Part shown: piece by piece, positions 1 to 10,717 of the stretch
How the letters are laid out: each line of letters begins with the position of its first letter
Position numbering within the stretch: position 1 is the stretch's first letter
Assembly (NCBI GenBank): GCA_013399695.1
Contig: VXAU01001757.1
Coordinates: forward strand, 3,426,924-3,490,923
Length of the DNA stretch: 64,000 nucleotides
Source of the DNA: Formicarius rufipectus
Taxonomy: Eukaryota; Chordata; Aves; Passeriformes; Formicariidae
Direction: 5' to 3'
Position numbers and translations under genes: made by a program
Notes under the pieces: generated by a model
Told to the model about the DNA's origin: nothing
Databases searched by the model: none
The model's input: only the letters and a program-made list of their open reading frames with translations

Positions 1-811
1 AAACTCTGCCACTCTCACAGCTAAAAGATTTTACCAAGATTTCCAGGAGCTGTTTTAAATCCTCTGCTTTTGTGCTATCATCTGCTGCTGCTGTCTGAAG
101 GATTTGAGTCCAAATCTTGGGCAGAACAGGGTTTTCAAGGAGACCTCCTTGAGGGTTAAAACCCAGCTGTGCTCCTTCAAAATGTGTGTGTTGCAGAGTT
201 ATTCCAGCAGGAATGAGTGAGCCACATCCAGTCCAACCTAACAAAGCAACCAGCAAAGACTCACATACCTCAAGGCAGAAAATATTCCCTGCATTCAATA
301 TGAAAGGAATTATTAAATTAAATTCTTAAAGGAATATTAAGAGGCAAGATGATACTGTGAAAGCTTTTTCCCAGGAAACAGGCTGGAAAAGCTTTAGGTC
401 ATCACCAAAGACAGGTGGGAAGGCAGAAGCACAGCTCAGCATCCTGGAATTGGGGAGGGTTTGGAGATACAAGACACTTGGAATGGAAGAGGTTGAACTT
501 ATAGGCCACTGCAGCGGATAATTGTCAAAGGCTCTTAGTTCTGAAATTACATTACAATGGGTTTCTTTCCACAGTTCCCATTTTGCCATAAGGCAGACCA
601 GGGACAATCCTCCTTGGAATGAACCCATAGCGCCTTTGTTTTGTCTTGGTGAAAACTGCCTGAAAACACAAAACAAACCCCAAACCAAACCAGCAAAAAA
701 AAACCAAACAAAAAATGCCACAAGAAGCAAAATTCATCTAGTTCTTAGAATTTCCATGATGCCCATTCAAGGAGAGATTTGGATTAAATGTTAAGAAAAT
801 ATCTTTTATTC

Positions 812-982
812 AGAGGCTGAGCAGGCTCTGGCACAGGTTGCCTGGAGAAGCTGTGGCTGCCCCATCCCTGCAAGTGCCCAAGGCCAGATTGGAGCCACCT
901 GGGATGGTGGGAGGTGTCCCTGACCACAGCAAGGGGTGGAACTGGATCATCTTTAAGGTCCCTTCCAACTTAAACCATTCCA
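812..982 (+). mobile_element. CR1 LINE 3' fragment
   Basis: It contains the avian CR1 3' end words GGCACAGGTTGCC, AGCTGTGGCTGCCCCATCCC, AAGGCCAGATTGGA, GAGGTGTCCCTG and TTTAAGGTCCCTTCCAA, ending near CCATTCCATGG. It is 5'-truncated, as most CR1 copies are. Confidence 0.85.
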
Positions 983-3464
983 TGGCCTCTGGCCTTTATT
1001 CTCTCTGTCACAGGGACTAATCTTGTACCACCCCATTTAAGCTTAAACCTATAGAACACCCACAAACCCTCTGTTTCCTGGGATATTCTAGTTTTAGGGA
1101 TATTCTGGATATTCTGTGCTGCCCCTCTCCAGTTCCAGTGTTGCTTCCAGCACTGTTTATCTGCAGCCAGTAATGGTCCTATTCATGAATCTCCAGGATT
1201 GATTGGGGAAACACCTGTCCAGATGTTTCCTTAGTGGAAAAAAAAACAATCAGGTTTTACAAGGAAAAGGCAGCACAAGATGCAAAAAGACACGACACAG
1301 GAAAGCTCCTTGTGCTGGGAGGATGCTGAGGATTTCACTCCAAAACAACCCTGCGGTTCTTTGGGAGTTTCCTGACTCTTCCATGAAACACTAGTCAGTG
1401 GGTCCCTCTCTCTCAGTGATGCTCCAACACCAAGAAATCAAATTTGTGGCCCAACTAATTGACATTACTGGGTGTTGTGGGTACAGGCAGAGCTCCTGAA
1501 AGGTGGATCCAGCCCCTGATTCCAGGCACAACACAGTTACAACCATTTGCATTTTCATTTTCTTTTCAACCATTTTCAACCATTTCATTTCCCCATTTTC
1601 TGTCTTCAGCTGAGGGAGGATGGAAGCCTCATTTGTGGCCTCTGCCCCAGATATACTTCCCACTTATTAATTCTTATATATTTATATAATTAATTCTAAT
1701 TAATTCCCTTCCAGCTCTCACAGGAACATGAAGCAGAACTTGCTGGCTCATGGATTTCTTTCTGTTCTCTTGGAAAAGTTACTGCAAAAGGTGCTCCCCA
1801 AACTGAGCTTTGTAAATCTGAAGCTTTCCATTTTTGGAGTTGAAAGATTTCAAGTGTTGGGGTTTTTTTCTAGATATTTTGCCCTAATTCAAGAGGAAAT
1901 CCTAATCCTCAACCTTCTAATTACTCTGCCAATCTGTCTTATTAATTCCTCTGTTAAATTTAGGTAATGAATAAGCAAGACTGACTTCTCTGTATAGTCT
2001 GTCTCTCTTGTCAGTCTAAATCTTGCAAAAAAAAAAAAAACAAAACGCTAAAGCCAGGCTTGAAAGAAGTTTCTGTCCTTCTCGTGCATCTCTCTTTATG
2101 ACTCCATCTACCTGATGGTATTAAATATTTCAATAAATATTAATAAGGAGATTTTTTATGTCAGAGCAGTTAGTATTCTTGACCTTTTAGGTCTATTAAA
2201 GAAAAACTTCAAAAGTTTGCTTCCTTGTAATAAGGTAAGAACTGAGGATCTGAGGCAAGAAATAATCAAGTATCTAATTTATAGAGAAATCAAGGAAAAT
2301 TAGGCAGATAAATATCTTTAAAGATCTAAGCTGAAATTATTGGACTAGTTGAAAGATTTGACGTTTTTTTCCTTAGTCTTCTGTTCACTTGTTTCAGAAG
2401 TGTTACATAACAAATTTTGATCTGCTCCCTTATGAATATCAAGAGCCAAATAAAAGATTTGTTCCTGGCCATTTTACCAAGTCAGAAGTGGCCAAAATGA
2501 TGGCTTTGACTTCCAGAAACAAACTCTCCCGATCCACCCCTTCCCTTGCAGTGTCTCCCTTTCAGTGTCACCTTGTTCTGACCTGAGGAATTTCTAGGAG
2601 TTTTCCAGGAATTTTTAGGTTTTAAGTTTTCTAGGAACCATATCCTACAACCTTCCTTAAAATACCCCAGGAGCTCTGTCCCCCACCTTCCAGTTTCTTT
2701 AAAGCAAGCTTCGTGAGCAAGTCTGAGACCTCAGGGAAACACTGAGGTGCAAAGGTTCTGAAGGCAGAAAGGCCCCTCCATTTATTATTCATCAGAAGGT
2801 GCAATTTAAAACAGCACAAATCACATTTCAGAGCCACTTCTACACCATCTGAACTGAACTGACAGGTGGCCATGGGAACCAAGCACAGATAAAAGCTCTT
2901 GCACAAATGCAGTGTCGTTTTCTCGCTGGTGTTACTTCCATCACCGTTGCACACATTTTCACAGAAGGGCACCGTGACACCCGGCCCAGCTAATCACACA
3001 CCACCAGCCAGGAGGGCAGGCAACCAAAAAGGATCTTCTGCAAAGTTCCAACCCTTTAAAAGTCATGCCAGTGGGTGGGGAATTAGTGTGGGATCCCCTG
3101 AGCAGAGGGGGTGTTATCTCACGTGCTGCTGTCTCAGGGACACCAGAGCTGGCAGGGCTTGGAGTGTGGCCCCAAGAGGAACCAACTGTGGGGGCAGAGC
3201 AGCTGCAAAGGGGCAGGAGCTTTGGTCCTCTGGGCATATATAGGTTGGCCAGAAACCTGGCCTTCCCCAGGCAGAGCATCACTCCCCTCCCTTCTGTCTG
3301 CTGCAGAACAAATCCTTCTTCCTGCTGCATTTTCATCTGGTTGAACCTGAAGTTTGAAATAAACTTTAGAGTGTCATTCCCACCTCAAACCAACACCCTG
3401 TGCTGGTGGGGGTTTTCTGAATTGTGTGGTTGAATGGCCCAAAATATGATTTGAAGGAGAATTG

Positions 3465-3841
3465 GAACAGTTCAGCCTGAAGAGGAGAAGGCTTTGGGTG
3501 GCCTAATTATGGCCTTCCAGTACCTGCCAGGAGCCACCAAGAAAGATGGAGAGAGACTGTTACATGGGTTTGGAGAGACAGGACATAGGGAATGGCCTCC
3601 CACTGCCAGAGGGCAGGGTTAGATGGGATATTGGGAAGGAATTCTTGGCTGTGAGGGTGGCCAGGCCCTAGCAGAGGTTTCCCAGAGAAGCTGTGGCTGC
3701 CCCATCCCTGGGAGTGTCCCCAGGTTGGATGGGGCTTGGAGCAACCTGGGCTGGTGGAAGGTGTCCCTGCCCATGGCAGGGGGTTGGAACGAGATGCTCT
3801 TTAAGGTCCCTTCCAACCCAAGCCATTCTATGATTCTATGA
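3465..3841 (+). mobile_element. CR1 LINE 3' fragment, longer copy
   Basis: This copy starts further upstream in the element (CAGCCTGAAGAGGAGAAGGC) and runs through AGAAGCTGTGGCTGCCCCAT to the terminal TCTATGATTCTATGA tandem repeat that ends CR1 elements. It lies just downstream of exon 11. Confidence 0.9.
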
Positions 3842-3991
3842 CTTGTGAGTTACCAGAACCACTGATCAAACCATTTCTGAGCCTGTTCTGAGGTGACACT
3901 CGAGAAGCTGAACTCCGGAGCTCCTGAGGACGCAATGGGGGACCAAAACCTGAGACCTCCTCAGGGCAAGGGTGGAGAGGCCGGTACTCAC

Positions 3992-4201
3992 AGAGAGCAG
4001 TGGTGAGCTTCTCCGGCTGGTCATAGTGCACCATGGCCACGCAGAGGGTGTTGAGGGCCACCACACACAGGACAATCCAGTAGAAGCTCTGAGCTTTCAC
4101 CATACGCCGGATGAAGAACCGGAACATTTTCTCCTTCCTCCTGAAGTAGGACGAGCTCTCATTCTTGCCACTCTTCAAACTGGCGCGGGCGAAAGGAGAC
4201 C
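3992..4201 (-). CDS. CACNA1B: CACNA1B exon 11 (end of I-II linker, domain II S1)
   Basis: This 210-bp exon encodes SPFARASLKSGKNESSSYFR, then RKEKMFRFFIRRMVKAQSFY, then the domain II S1 helix WIVLCVVALNTLCVAMVHY and the short extracellular DQPEKLTTAL. It ends one base into a Tyr codon that exon 12 would complete. The basic cluster before S1 and the S1 sequence match Cav2.2 closely; Cav2.1 has different residues in SLKSGK and FRRKEKMFRFF. The acceptor is TCCCAG at 4202-4207. The donor is GTGAGT at 3986-3991. The length equals the mammalian exon. It is the last exon before the window ends, and exon 12 was not found in bases 1-3991. Confidence 0.97.
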
Positions 4202-7200
4202 CTGGGACAGAAAAAAGAGTCACCAGACCCCACCCTGGCAGGCCAAGGGCTGGAGGGCATTCCTGGGCACACAGAGCCTCTGCCAAGAACCAGAACCATA
4301 GCTGAGCAGGAAGCTGGGCACGCCAGCCGTGGGCTGAGCAAGGGCATCTGGCTTGCAATGACACCATGAGGGATGAAGGCTGGGATTTGAAAACTTCACA
4401 GATCAGCTTCACTGTCTAAAGACATCCAAACCTTTAGAGCAATCCTGGCTGGTCCCAGTTAAACTCAGCAGTTGGAGTGGAAGGGCAGAAAGAACCAGGC
4501 ACAGTCGTAGTTGTGCCCGTGGTCCCCGTGGAGAGCGTCCCCGTGTAGCTGAGAGGTGGCAACAGGAAAGCTGGTCCCTATTTCCCCTTCTCCAAGGGGC
4601 AGCCCTTACTACTGAATGGAATGAAGTCTCCTAATTTCACTCTCTAGCTTCACATATTTCCTGAGCAGAGGCCTCAACCTGCATCACATTTTGGGAGCAG
4701 CTCCTCATTTGTACCAGTTCTGCCTAAATCAGCTACATTTCCACTCTGGTCCAAAACGCTGGAAGGGAGGCAAATGCTTTGACCACAGGAAGTTGAAGGA
4801 AGAAATGCTTTCAGAAGTGAGCTCTCCATCTGTGGAAGAGGCACTGCTCAAATGAAGGATGCAAAGGAATCTCTGGCCAGGGCTGAGGCAGGAGAAATCA
4901 GCACACCTTAGGAATAAACACAGGGACCCATTGGGGTTCCTCTGCAACAGCCACGTGTGCTGTTGCCAGCAGGGAGATTGGTGATTGTCACAAGCTGTCC
5001 TTTGCCTGTGTCACGTTGTGCTGGCCCTCAGGACCTCGTTTCAAGGTGGTTTGTGGCAAGATAACACACTATTGCACTTCCCCACCTTGGGATGCAGCAT
5101 CCCAGCAGGTGGGGCTGAGCAGGACACACATGGTCCTGCCTTGGACCAAGCACTGTGAGAGCAGATTTTTTGCACGGGTTGTTGTTGGAGATGGTTGAGT
5201 TACATACACAAAGTGTTCTGGCGGCAGCAGCCAAATCTTTGGGTGTGATCACCTACATTTCAACACTTGCAAGGGGTGGGAATCTCACCCTGTTTCGTGC
5301 TGCAATGACATCAAACAAAACACCCATGGAAAGGATGAAGCATCCAGATGTGACAACAGGGAGTGCTCCAAGCCTCCGAGCTCCTCAGGAGCGTGATGTC
5401 TCCCCAGTGGAAAGTGAGCTTTCCACTCCATTTCCCATTTCTGGCCATCCACCCACTCACAGAGCTGGCCTGGGCCAGGCTCTGAACAAACTCCTTGCCA
5501 AAAAAAGCTTGGAGTGCTGTCCTGTTGGTTTGCTAATGCTGCCTTTGGCAGTTTCAGAGACAAGAAAACGTGCTCCACCATTGCTTTAAGACAGCAAACA
5601 TAGCTCCAGGTTCAGATTTAGGCTGCAGCAGAGCTTCACACGGTTTAGCAGGTAAAGAGCTCTCTATCTCATAAAGAGATATTCAAGCCACTCTGTACTC
5701 CCAGGTTTGCATTGCGAATGGTCAGTTGCCCTCTCATCTTCTCTACTGATCTTCTAGGACAGAAAACCACTTGTATCTAAACTGATCAAACATAAAAAAT
5801 TATCTATTTCCCTGGGCTTGGCTGTCTGGGACAGCACAGAGGGTGGGAAGCCAGAAGGAGCAGCTGCACATCTATTAGTGTGGAATGAGAGGCTGAGAGT
5901 CAGGAGGAAAGCAAAGAATAAATGCTAAAAACAGCTCCAGAGAACATACTGGGAAGTGTTTACCACTACAGAGTGGTAATTATGCAATTATAAGGCTCAC
6001 TGAGGTATTGTGTTCAAATTAAAGTGCAACATGTTCCATCAACGGCCAGTGAGAGACCCAGCAAAGTCTCTGCCCCCTGGTCTGCACCTTCACATGGCAC
6101 TCAGGAATTCTTCCCTTAGGTCTTCCAGGCTCCTTATGCTCCCATCAGAAGGCGTGACAGAAAACCAGCCAACAAAACCACTGCTCAAAAACATATTTTT
6201 TATGCACAATTGCCCACGTGATGTGATTGTTGATGTTCTGCAGTCTCAGCCTCTTCAGGAGCCTGCCAAGTAGCTGCTTTCTCCATTTCTTCTTTTCTGT
6301 CTCGTTCCACGAATCAAAATCAAATCTACTTTTCCCAAGTGGGTGAAGCCCTCACAGAGGGTGGAAAGCACTGCTGTTTTTTTCGCTGCCATATGCTCCC
6401 GAGACAGTTCCCAGCTCTGCATCAGATTATTCATGAGCCCAGATGCTTCGTCATCCACTGCCACCTGAAATGCTGAATTCCAAGATCTGTTTGTGTGACA
6501 TGGGTGCCCAGAGCCTGGAGGGACTTGGATGTGAATGCAAAGAGCTCATAATTATTGCAGCCATGAGCAAATGTTTCCAAAATGGCCATTCCTTGTTATC
6601 CATTCAGGGATTTGAGGAAACAAACCAAACCAAACCAAAAATGCATGCTACTGCTGCATTTTTGCCCTCTCTCAGCAACAAACCTCTCATGGAAGAGTCA
6701 GCAGCCTGGAGGACTGGGAGTGATGGTGTCAGGAACATGCCAAGCAACATTCATTTCCTTTCCAAGAGGAAAAAAGAACCCAGCAGCAGCTATAATATCT
6801 TAACACCTTAATGCCAAGTGTCCAAAGGGCAGTTAATGCACTCATGCTTGTAAGAACGGACAGCCCCTCAGATGTGCTGGTTGTGCTGCTGCTCTTGTGC
6901 ATCCAGGATTTGCTGTTTTGTGGTAACTGGGCTGCCAAGATGTTTCTTTGGAAGATAATGAGAACATCTGCTGCTTCAGCAGCAAACCCATGTACAGACT
7001 AAAACAACAGGGACAGGTAGGAGTGAAATATCCAGCTGCAGAGCAGTCAGGAGATGTGTCCCCAGCCAGTAAGGAGAAGTGTTTCTGCTGAGGTCCAAAC
7101 AGCTCCCTGAGATGGGGGCTGCATGGCCAGAGCCTGCCAGCCCCTGCCAACCCCAGACCTGCCTCCTGCCTCTCCACCTGGTTGTGTCTCAGGAGGGAAC

Positions 7201-7846
7201 CAGCTCTGGTTCAGCTCTGGTTCTGCAGGACGAGCAGCTCCTCCGTGGCCTGACCATGTCCTGAAGATCCCAAATGCCCCACAGTGCAGGGTGTCCTGCT
7301 CTGCATGGAAATGTGGGGCCATTTGGGTGCATACTTGGGTGTGTATCTTCCTATCCGGCTTTAAAAATGTAGAGGATTGCTCTAAGATCTCTTTTGAAGG
7401 CAAAAATGAGGGAATTAGGGCCACAGCCTGGCATTTCCCAGCAGTCACTCACATGGCAAAGGCTGCAACACCACACGCTGGGCACCAGTGGCAGATGGCA
7501 CTGTGTCCAGTTCCCGTGTCCTTTGGCACAGTTGGGGTTCATTAGCACGAAAGAGCACGTTCCCAGCAGAATCCCAGGATGGCCAGCTTGGCAGGCATTC
7601 TGCCAGGTCCTAGGCAGGGCTCTGGGCAGGGTGCAGCATGCAGGAGCTGAGCCAGGCAGCGCAGGGCAGAGGGTGAAGCCACAAAGCCCTTTGCTTTGGG
7701 AAGGTAAGCGCCGCTGCAGGAGCAGGGAGGGAGTTCTCCTTCTTGAAACTGCAGCTCCTGGAGCAAAGGAGCCTCTCAGAGGAAACATGACATGAACAGG
7801 TTTGGGTGGAGATCTGAACCTTGGGGGATGCCAAGCCAGTACTCAC
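4202..7846 (-). other. CACNA1B: CACNA1B intron 10
   Basis: This intron is 3645 bp between exons 10 and 11, with GT-AG ends. I saw no clear CR1 piece. The one distinct structure is a 35-nt near-perfect palindrome at 5080-5114. The rest is ordinary unique-looking sequence. Confidence 0.85.
5080..5114. repeat. 35-nt near-perfect palindrome
   Basis: Two 8-base arms (CCCCACCT with AGGTGGGG, and TGGGATGC with GCATCCCA) enclose a one-base centre, with only a two-base bulge between the arm blocks. As RNA this would form a stable hairpin of about 15 pairs on either strand. Confidence 0.85.
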
Positions 7847-7936
7847 CAACGGAGCAAATGTCTGTGAAATGGTCCTCACCTTCTTCTGCATGAATCAGGT
7901 CGGTTTTGCTCTTCTTTATTGCGGCTCTTTTCAACA
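7847..7936 (-). CDS. CACNA1B: CACNA1B exon 10 (distal I-II linker)
   Basis: This 90-bp exon encodes LKRAAIKKSKTDLIHAEEGE followed by DHFTDICSV, preceded by a split Val codon and followed by a split Gly codon. LIHAEEGED identifies Cav2.2. In mammals this segment carries two protein kinase C target residues of the I-II linker (a Thr in RAATKKS and the following Ser). Here the Thr position is Ile (codon ATA) while the Ser is kept, and a new Thr appears two residues later (KSKTD). The acceptor is GCACACAG above 7936. The donor is GTGAGT at 7841-7846. There is no tandem CAGCAG at the acceptor, so the single-alanine variant known at this junction in rat would not arise by that mechanism. Confidence 0.96.
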
Positions 7937-9902
7937 CTGTGTGCAAATTAAAGAGAGAATGCCCTGTGAGGATGCAGAGTGGATTCTCTCTCCCCCTCCC
8001 TTCACTCTCCAGGGCGAGCATTTACTTCCCGATGCCAGCTTCGAGCTCTCACATAAGGCTAAGCTGGAGCAAATCAGACAACCCCCAACCTTGCAGGGCT
8101 GAACGCTTCAGTGTCAGGGTCGTTTAGTTATTTGACCTTCCAGATCCTGAAGGTTTGCCAGGAATGGGTCTGCACGCTCACACTTCCCCCGGCAGATGCC
8201 AGGAGGGTGGGGGAGTCACTGCAGCCAGCTCCTGGAGCTCTTTTAGCACAGCAGAAAGGCTGGGCAGGGTCACTGGATCCCTGTGAGCCCCAGTAGGTTA
8301 GAAGATGAGTGCTTCCATCCATTAAAACCATTAGTGCTGTTTACAGTGGGCACCATTAAGGAGTCAGCATCTACCACGCTCCGATACGGTTTAAGCACCG
8401 AGCGACGCCCGGAGGAGCAGAAACTCTGAGTGCAAATCCTGCCACAAACCAGAGAAGCAGCCCCTTAGCAGCACCCAGTGTACAACCCCTTCCTTCTGGG
8501 GCTGCTGCGAGGTTTTGAAAACACACTTCTTCCCAAAAGCATCTGTGGTGGGGAGGGCAAACACCACCACAGCGTTTCATTCCCGCGGGGAATGAGATCG
8601 GCAGCCTGAAAGGTTTGGGGAGCTCCGCACCGGCCACCCGGCACACGAGGGGCAAGGCAGGAATGAGGTGAGGACGCCGGTCCCACGGCCACCTACCTGC
8701 AAAGCCTCGAGAACTGGCACAAAAAGATACGTTGGTACAGTTTGGTAACACCTTCGAGACACACAGGAACTAAGCACCGTTTTCTAGCAGCAGTAAGACA
8801 CCCCACGGTGTGGTGATACAGACTGGTCAGAGGGCACACACAGCAAACCCACGCATGCTGAGCCGCTGCCCCCGGGGAGGCTCCCAGGGAAGATCCCCTC
8901 ACTCTACACACGGGTTTTCCTGCCCTGACATGAAAATGGATGCGCTTCTTCCTCTGTAGCCAAGGCAAGTGTTGGTTCTGTTGTCACCTCAAAACACCCA
9001 GAGCGTCACTCAGGTCTAGAGGGGCTCAAACAGAAGGGGATGCTCGGAACCTGTGAGTTGGGTCCACTTTGGGTTCTTGTTGGCAAATAACCACTGTTTC
9101 TCCTTTCTTCCCAACCCAGCTCTAGGCTGAATCCTCAGCCCCAGCAGTACCAGCTTTTGGGTCCTTCAGGCTCCATCTACCCCAGTACAATGCAGCACAT
9201 CCAGGGCCATCCCCAGCACTGGAATGTAACCAGCTCCAGGAGTAAAATTTTACAACACTCTGTGGCATGAATTGAGCAGTTTCTTTATCTTCTCCCCCAG
9301 ATAACTCCTACTTGTGTTTAGCAGCGAGGGTGTGCCATCTCTACAGGCACCCTGGATGCGATACCTCTCTGTTTTGGAAACTAAGAGAATTTACCAGCAT
9401 ACATGTGGGCTGCTCCACACCAGCTGCTTCAAGGCTGGGAACACTCTCCGGCTCCTTTATCTTAGGAGGATAGAGGAGGAGCCTTAGCATCCCTGGGTCT
9501 TGCCTTGCACCCACCTCTACTTTACTTACACCACTCAGCTTTCCAGACTACTCCTCCACGACCCTCAGGACTACCAGCCCTGGCTGCGCCCACCTGCTGG
9601 ACAACCTTCCCCCAGCGCACACCCCGCACAGCCCCACACACACAGGCACACCTCAACGCTGACCTCCTGCAGCCCCAGCTCTTCCATCCCCCAAGTCCTC
9701 CCCAGGTGCAGGTCACCAGGCTGGCCCAGGCGGACCAGCGGCCGGGCACCTGCCGCCCCAAAAGAGCCACTTAGCTCGGGGTGGGGGGCAAAGGTGCAAA
9801 ACCACCTGGGAGACCCCGCCGGTGACCTGGGCACATGGGGCTGTGGGGGTGAGGGTGCCCCGCTGTGCCGCCTGAGCCCCTGGTGATTGGCAATCCACTC
9901 AC

Positions 9903-9977
9903 TGTTGTAGCTGCTGCCGCTGCTAGTCTCTGCCGGTGCCGTGCCTTGGTGGATCGGCCCTTCCGAGGCGGCCCTCC
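9903..9977 (-). CDS. CACNA1B: candidate alternative cassette exon (9a) of CACNA1B, 25 residues in the I-II linker
   Basis: A 75-bp open segment lies in intron 9 with an acceptor (CCTGTCAG) preceded by a very long pyrimidine tract on the minus strand, and a donor ACA|GTGAGT. Its length is a multiple of three. It enters in the phase left by exon 9 and leaves in the phase needed by exon 10, with no stop. Inclusion would add a stretch starting G-R-A-A-S-E-G-P-I-H and ending S-S-G-S-S-Y-N, and would turn the Val codon of exon 10 into Met. The peptide is rich in Gly, Ala, Ser, Thr and Pro with almost no hydrophobic residues, as expected of a disordered linker insert. About six CpG dinucleotides remain in 75 bases, unlike the surrounding intron. 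I recall reports of I-II linker splice variants in chick N-type channels but cannot confirm that this is the same exon. Expression is not shown by sequence alone. Confidence 0.68.
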
Positions 9978-9984
9978 CTGACAG

Positions 9985-10085
9985 GGAACGGGAGGAGAAA
10001 AAAAAAGAGGAGGGAAAGGGAGGGGAAGGGGGAAAGGAGGAGGAGACATGGGAGGACGAAAGATGGTCAGAAAAGGGAGAGGGAA
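9985..10085 (-). promoter_or_regulatory. extended polypyrimidine tract before the candidate cassette exon
   Basis: On the minus strand this stretch is almost pure C and T for roughly 100 nt, ending directly at the acceptor of the 75-bp candidate exon. Blocks of CTCCTCC, CCCTTCC and a run of nine T are visible. Such tracts bind U2AF and pyrimidine-tract-binding repressors. A tract this long is typical of regulated neuronal cassette exons, but that role here is inferred. Confidence 0.55.
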
Positions 10086-10660
10086 GAATCTTTAACTGAA
10101 CTTTGACTTGGCCGGTGCGTCCTACGAGCTCATGGCCCCGGGAGCACAGGGAGGGCAGGTGCAGTGGCCTCACCGTGCCCGAGAGCTCGGTGCCTCCAGC
10201 CGTCCTGCCACGCTCCGGGGCGCACGTCAGAAGGTAGGATCACCACACCCTGTTATGTCTTACTGCTTACAGCTAACAGGGGTCTTAGCCTCTTGGTCCG
10301 ATGCCTTTGGAAACCTCGCTTTGGAGCCCTGCCTTCCCTCACTCAGTGCGTTTCTCCTGTGCAGCCTGAGCCCTGCCACAGCCTGGTGTGGGACACAGGC
10401 GGACGGGTGTCCCTCTGTGGCCCCATCGGCAGCGCAGGGACCGATCCCCACCCCGGAGCTCTGTGCCACACAACTGCTCATCGTCCACCTGCAACCTCAA
10501 GAACACCCAGGATGGGCGAAGGGACAGCCCGGTGTCTGCCAAGGGCATGCAAGAGCGTGTTCCTCTCACTCTCCTGGGCACAGTGCAAGGCCGTGGCACT
10601 GTCCAGCAGGTGAAGCTCTCACGGACCACAGCAGGAGAACTGCACAGCAAAGGGACCTAC

Positions 10661-10717
10661 CGTCCAGAGGGGATTTCTCTTCGGCGTTCTTGTCTTCCTC
10701 TGCCAGCATGACCTCCT
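10661..10717 (-). CDS. CACNA1B: CACNA1B exon 9 (I-II linker)
   Basis: This short 57-bp exon encodes EEVMLAEEDKNAEEKSPLD. It is one of the best paralogue markers in the window, because Cav2.2 of mammals reads nearly the same here while Cav2.1 and Cav2.3 diverge strongly. The acceptor is TTTCACAG above 10717. The donor is GTAGGT below 10661. It ends with one base (G) of a split codon. If exon 10 follows directly the codon is GTG (Val). If the candidate cassette at 9903-9977 follows it becomes GGG (Gly). This junction is also where mammals vary splicing by a single alanine. Confidence 0.96.

Larger units (their letters stand above)
1..3991 (-). other. CACNA1B: CACNA1B intron 11, partial
   Basis: This is non-coding sequence downstream of exon 11 on the minus strand. 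It contains two CR1 fragments (812-982 and 3465-3841) and a poly-A run near 2028-2041. I looked for the domain II S2 exon (expected residues YFAEF...NCFDFG) on the minus strand and did not see it. The remaining sequence is A+T-rich between about 1690 and 2400 and shows no feature I can name. Confidence 0.85.
7937..10660 (-). other. CACNA1B: CACNA1B intron 9
   Basis: This intron is 2724 bp between exons 9 and 10. It is richer in G+C and CpG than the other introns, especially around 8380-8910 and 9560-10250. It holds the candidate cassette exon (9903-9977) and the long pyrimidine tract in front of it. No transposable element was recognised, which is unusual next to the CR1-dense larger introns. 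Confidence 0.85.

Noticed and set aside
3828..4412. 194-codon minus-strand frame over exon 11
   Set aside because: It is exon 11 read through into both introns. The splice sites at 3992 and 4201 and the Cav2.2 match define the real part.
8690..8770. Strong donor-like GCAG|GTAGGT on the minus strand, possible extra exon in intron 9
   Set aside because: The only nearby acceptors are weak, and the resulting segment (about 56 bases) would shift the reading frame.
9571..10173. 200-codon minus-strand frame over the cassette candidate
   Set aside because: Only 9903-9977 is bounded by splice sites and fits the gene's phase. The rest is pyrimidine-rich intron that happens to lack stops.
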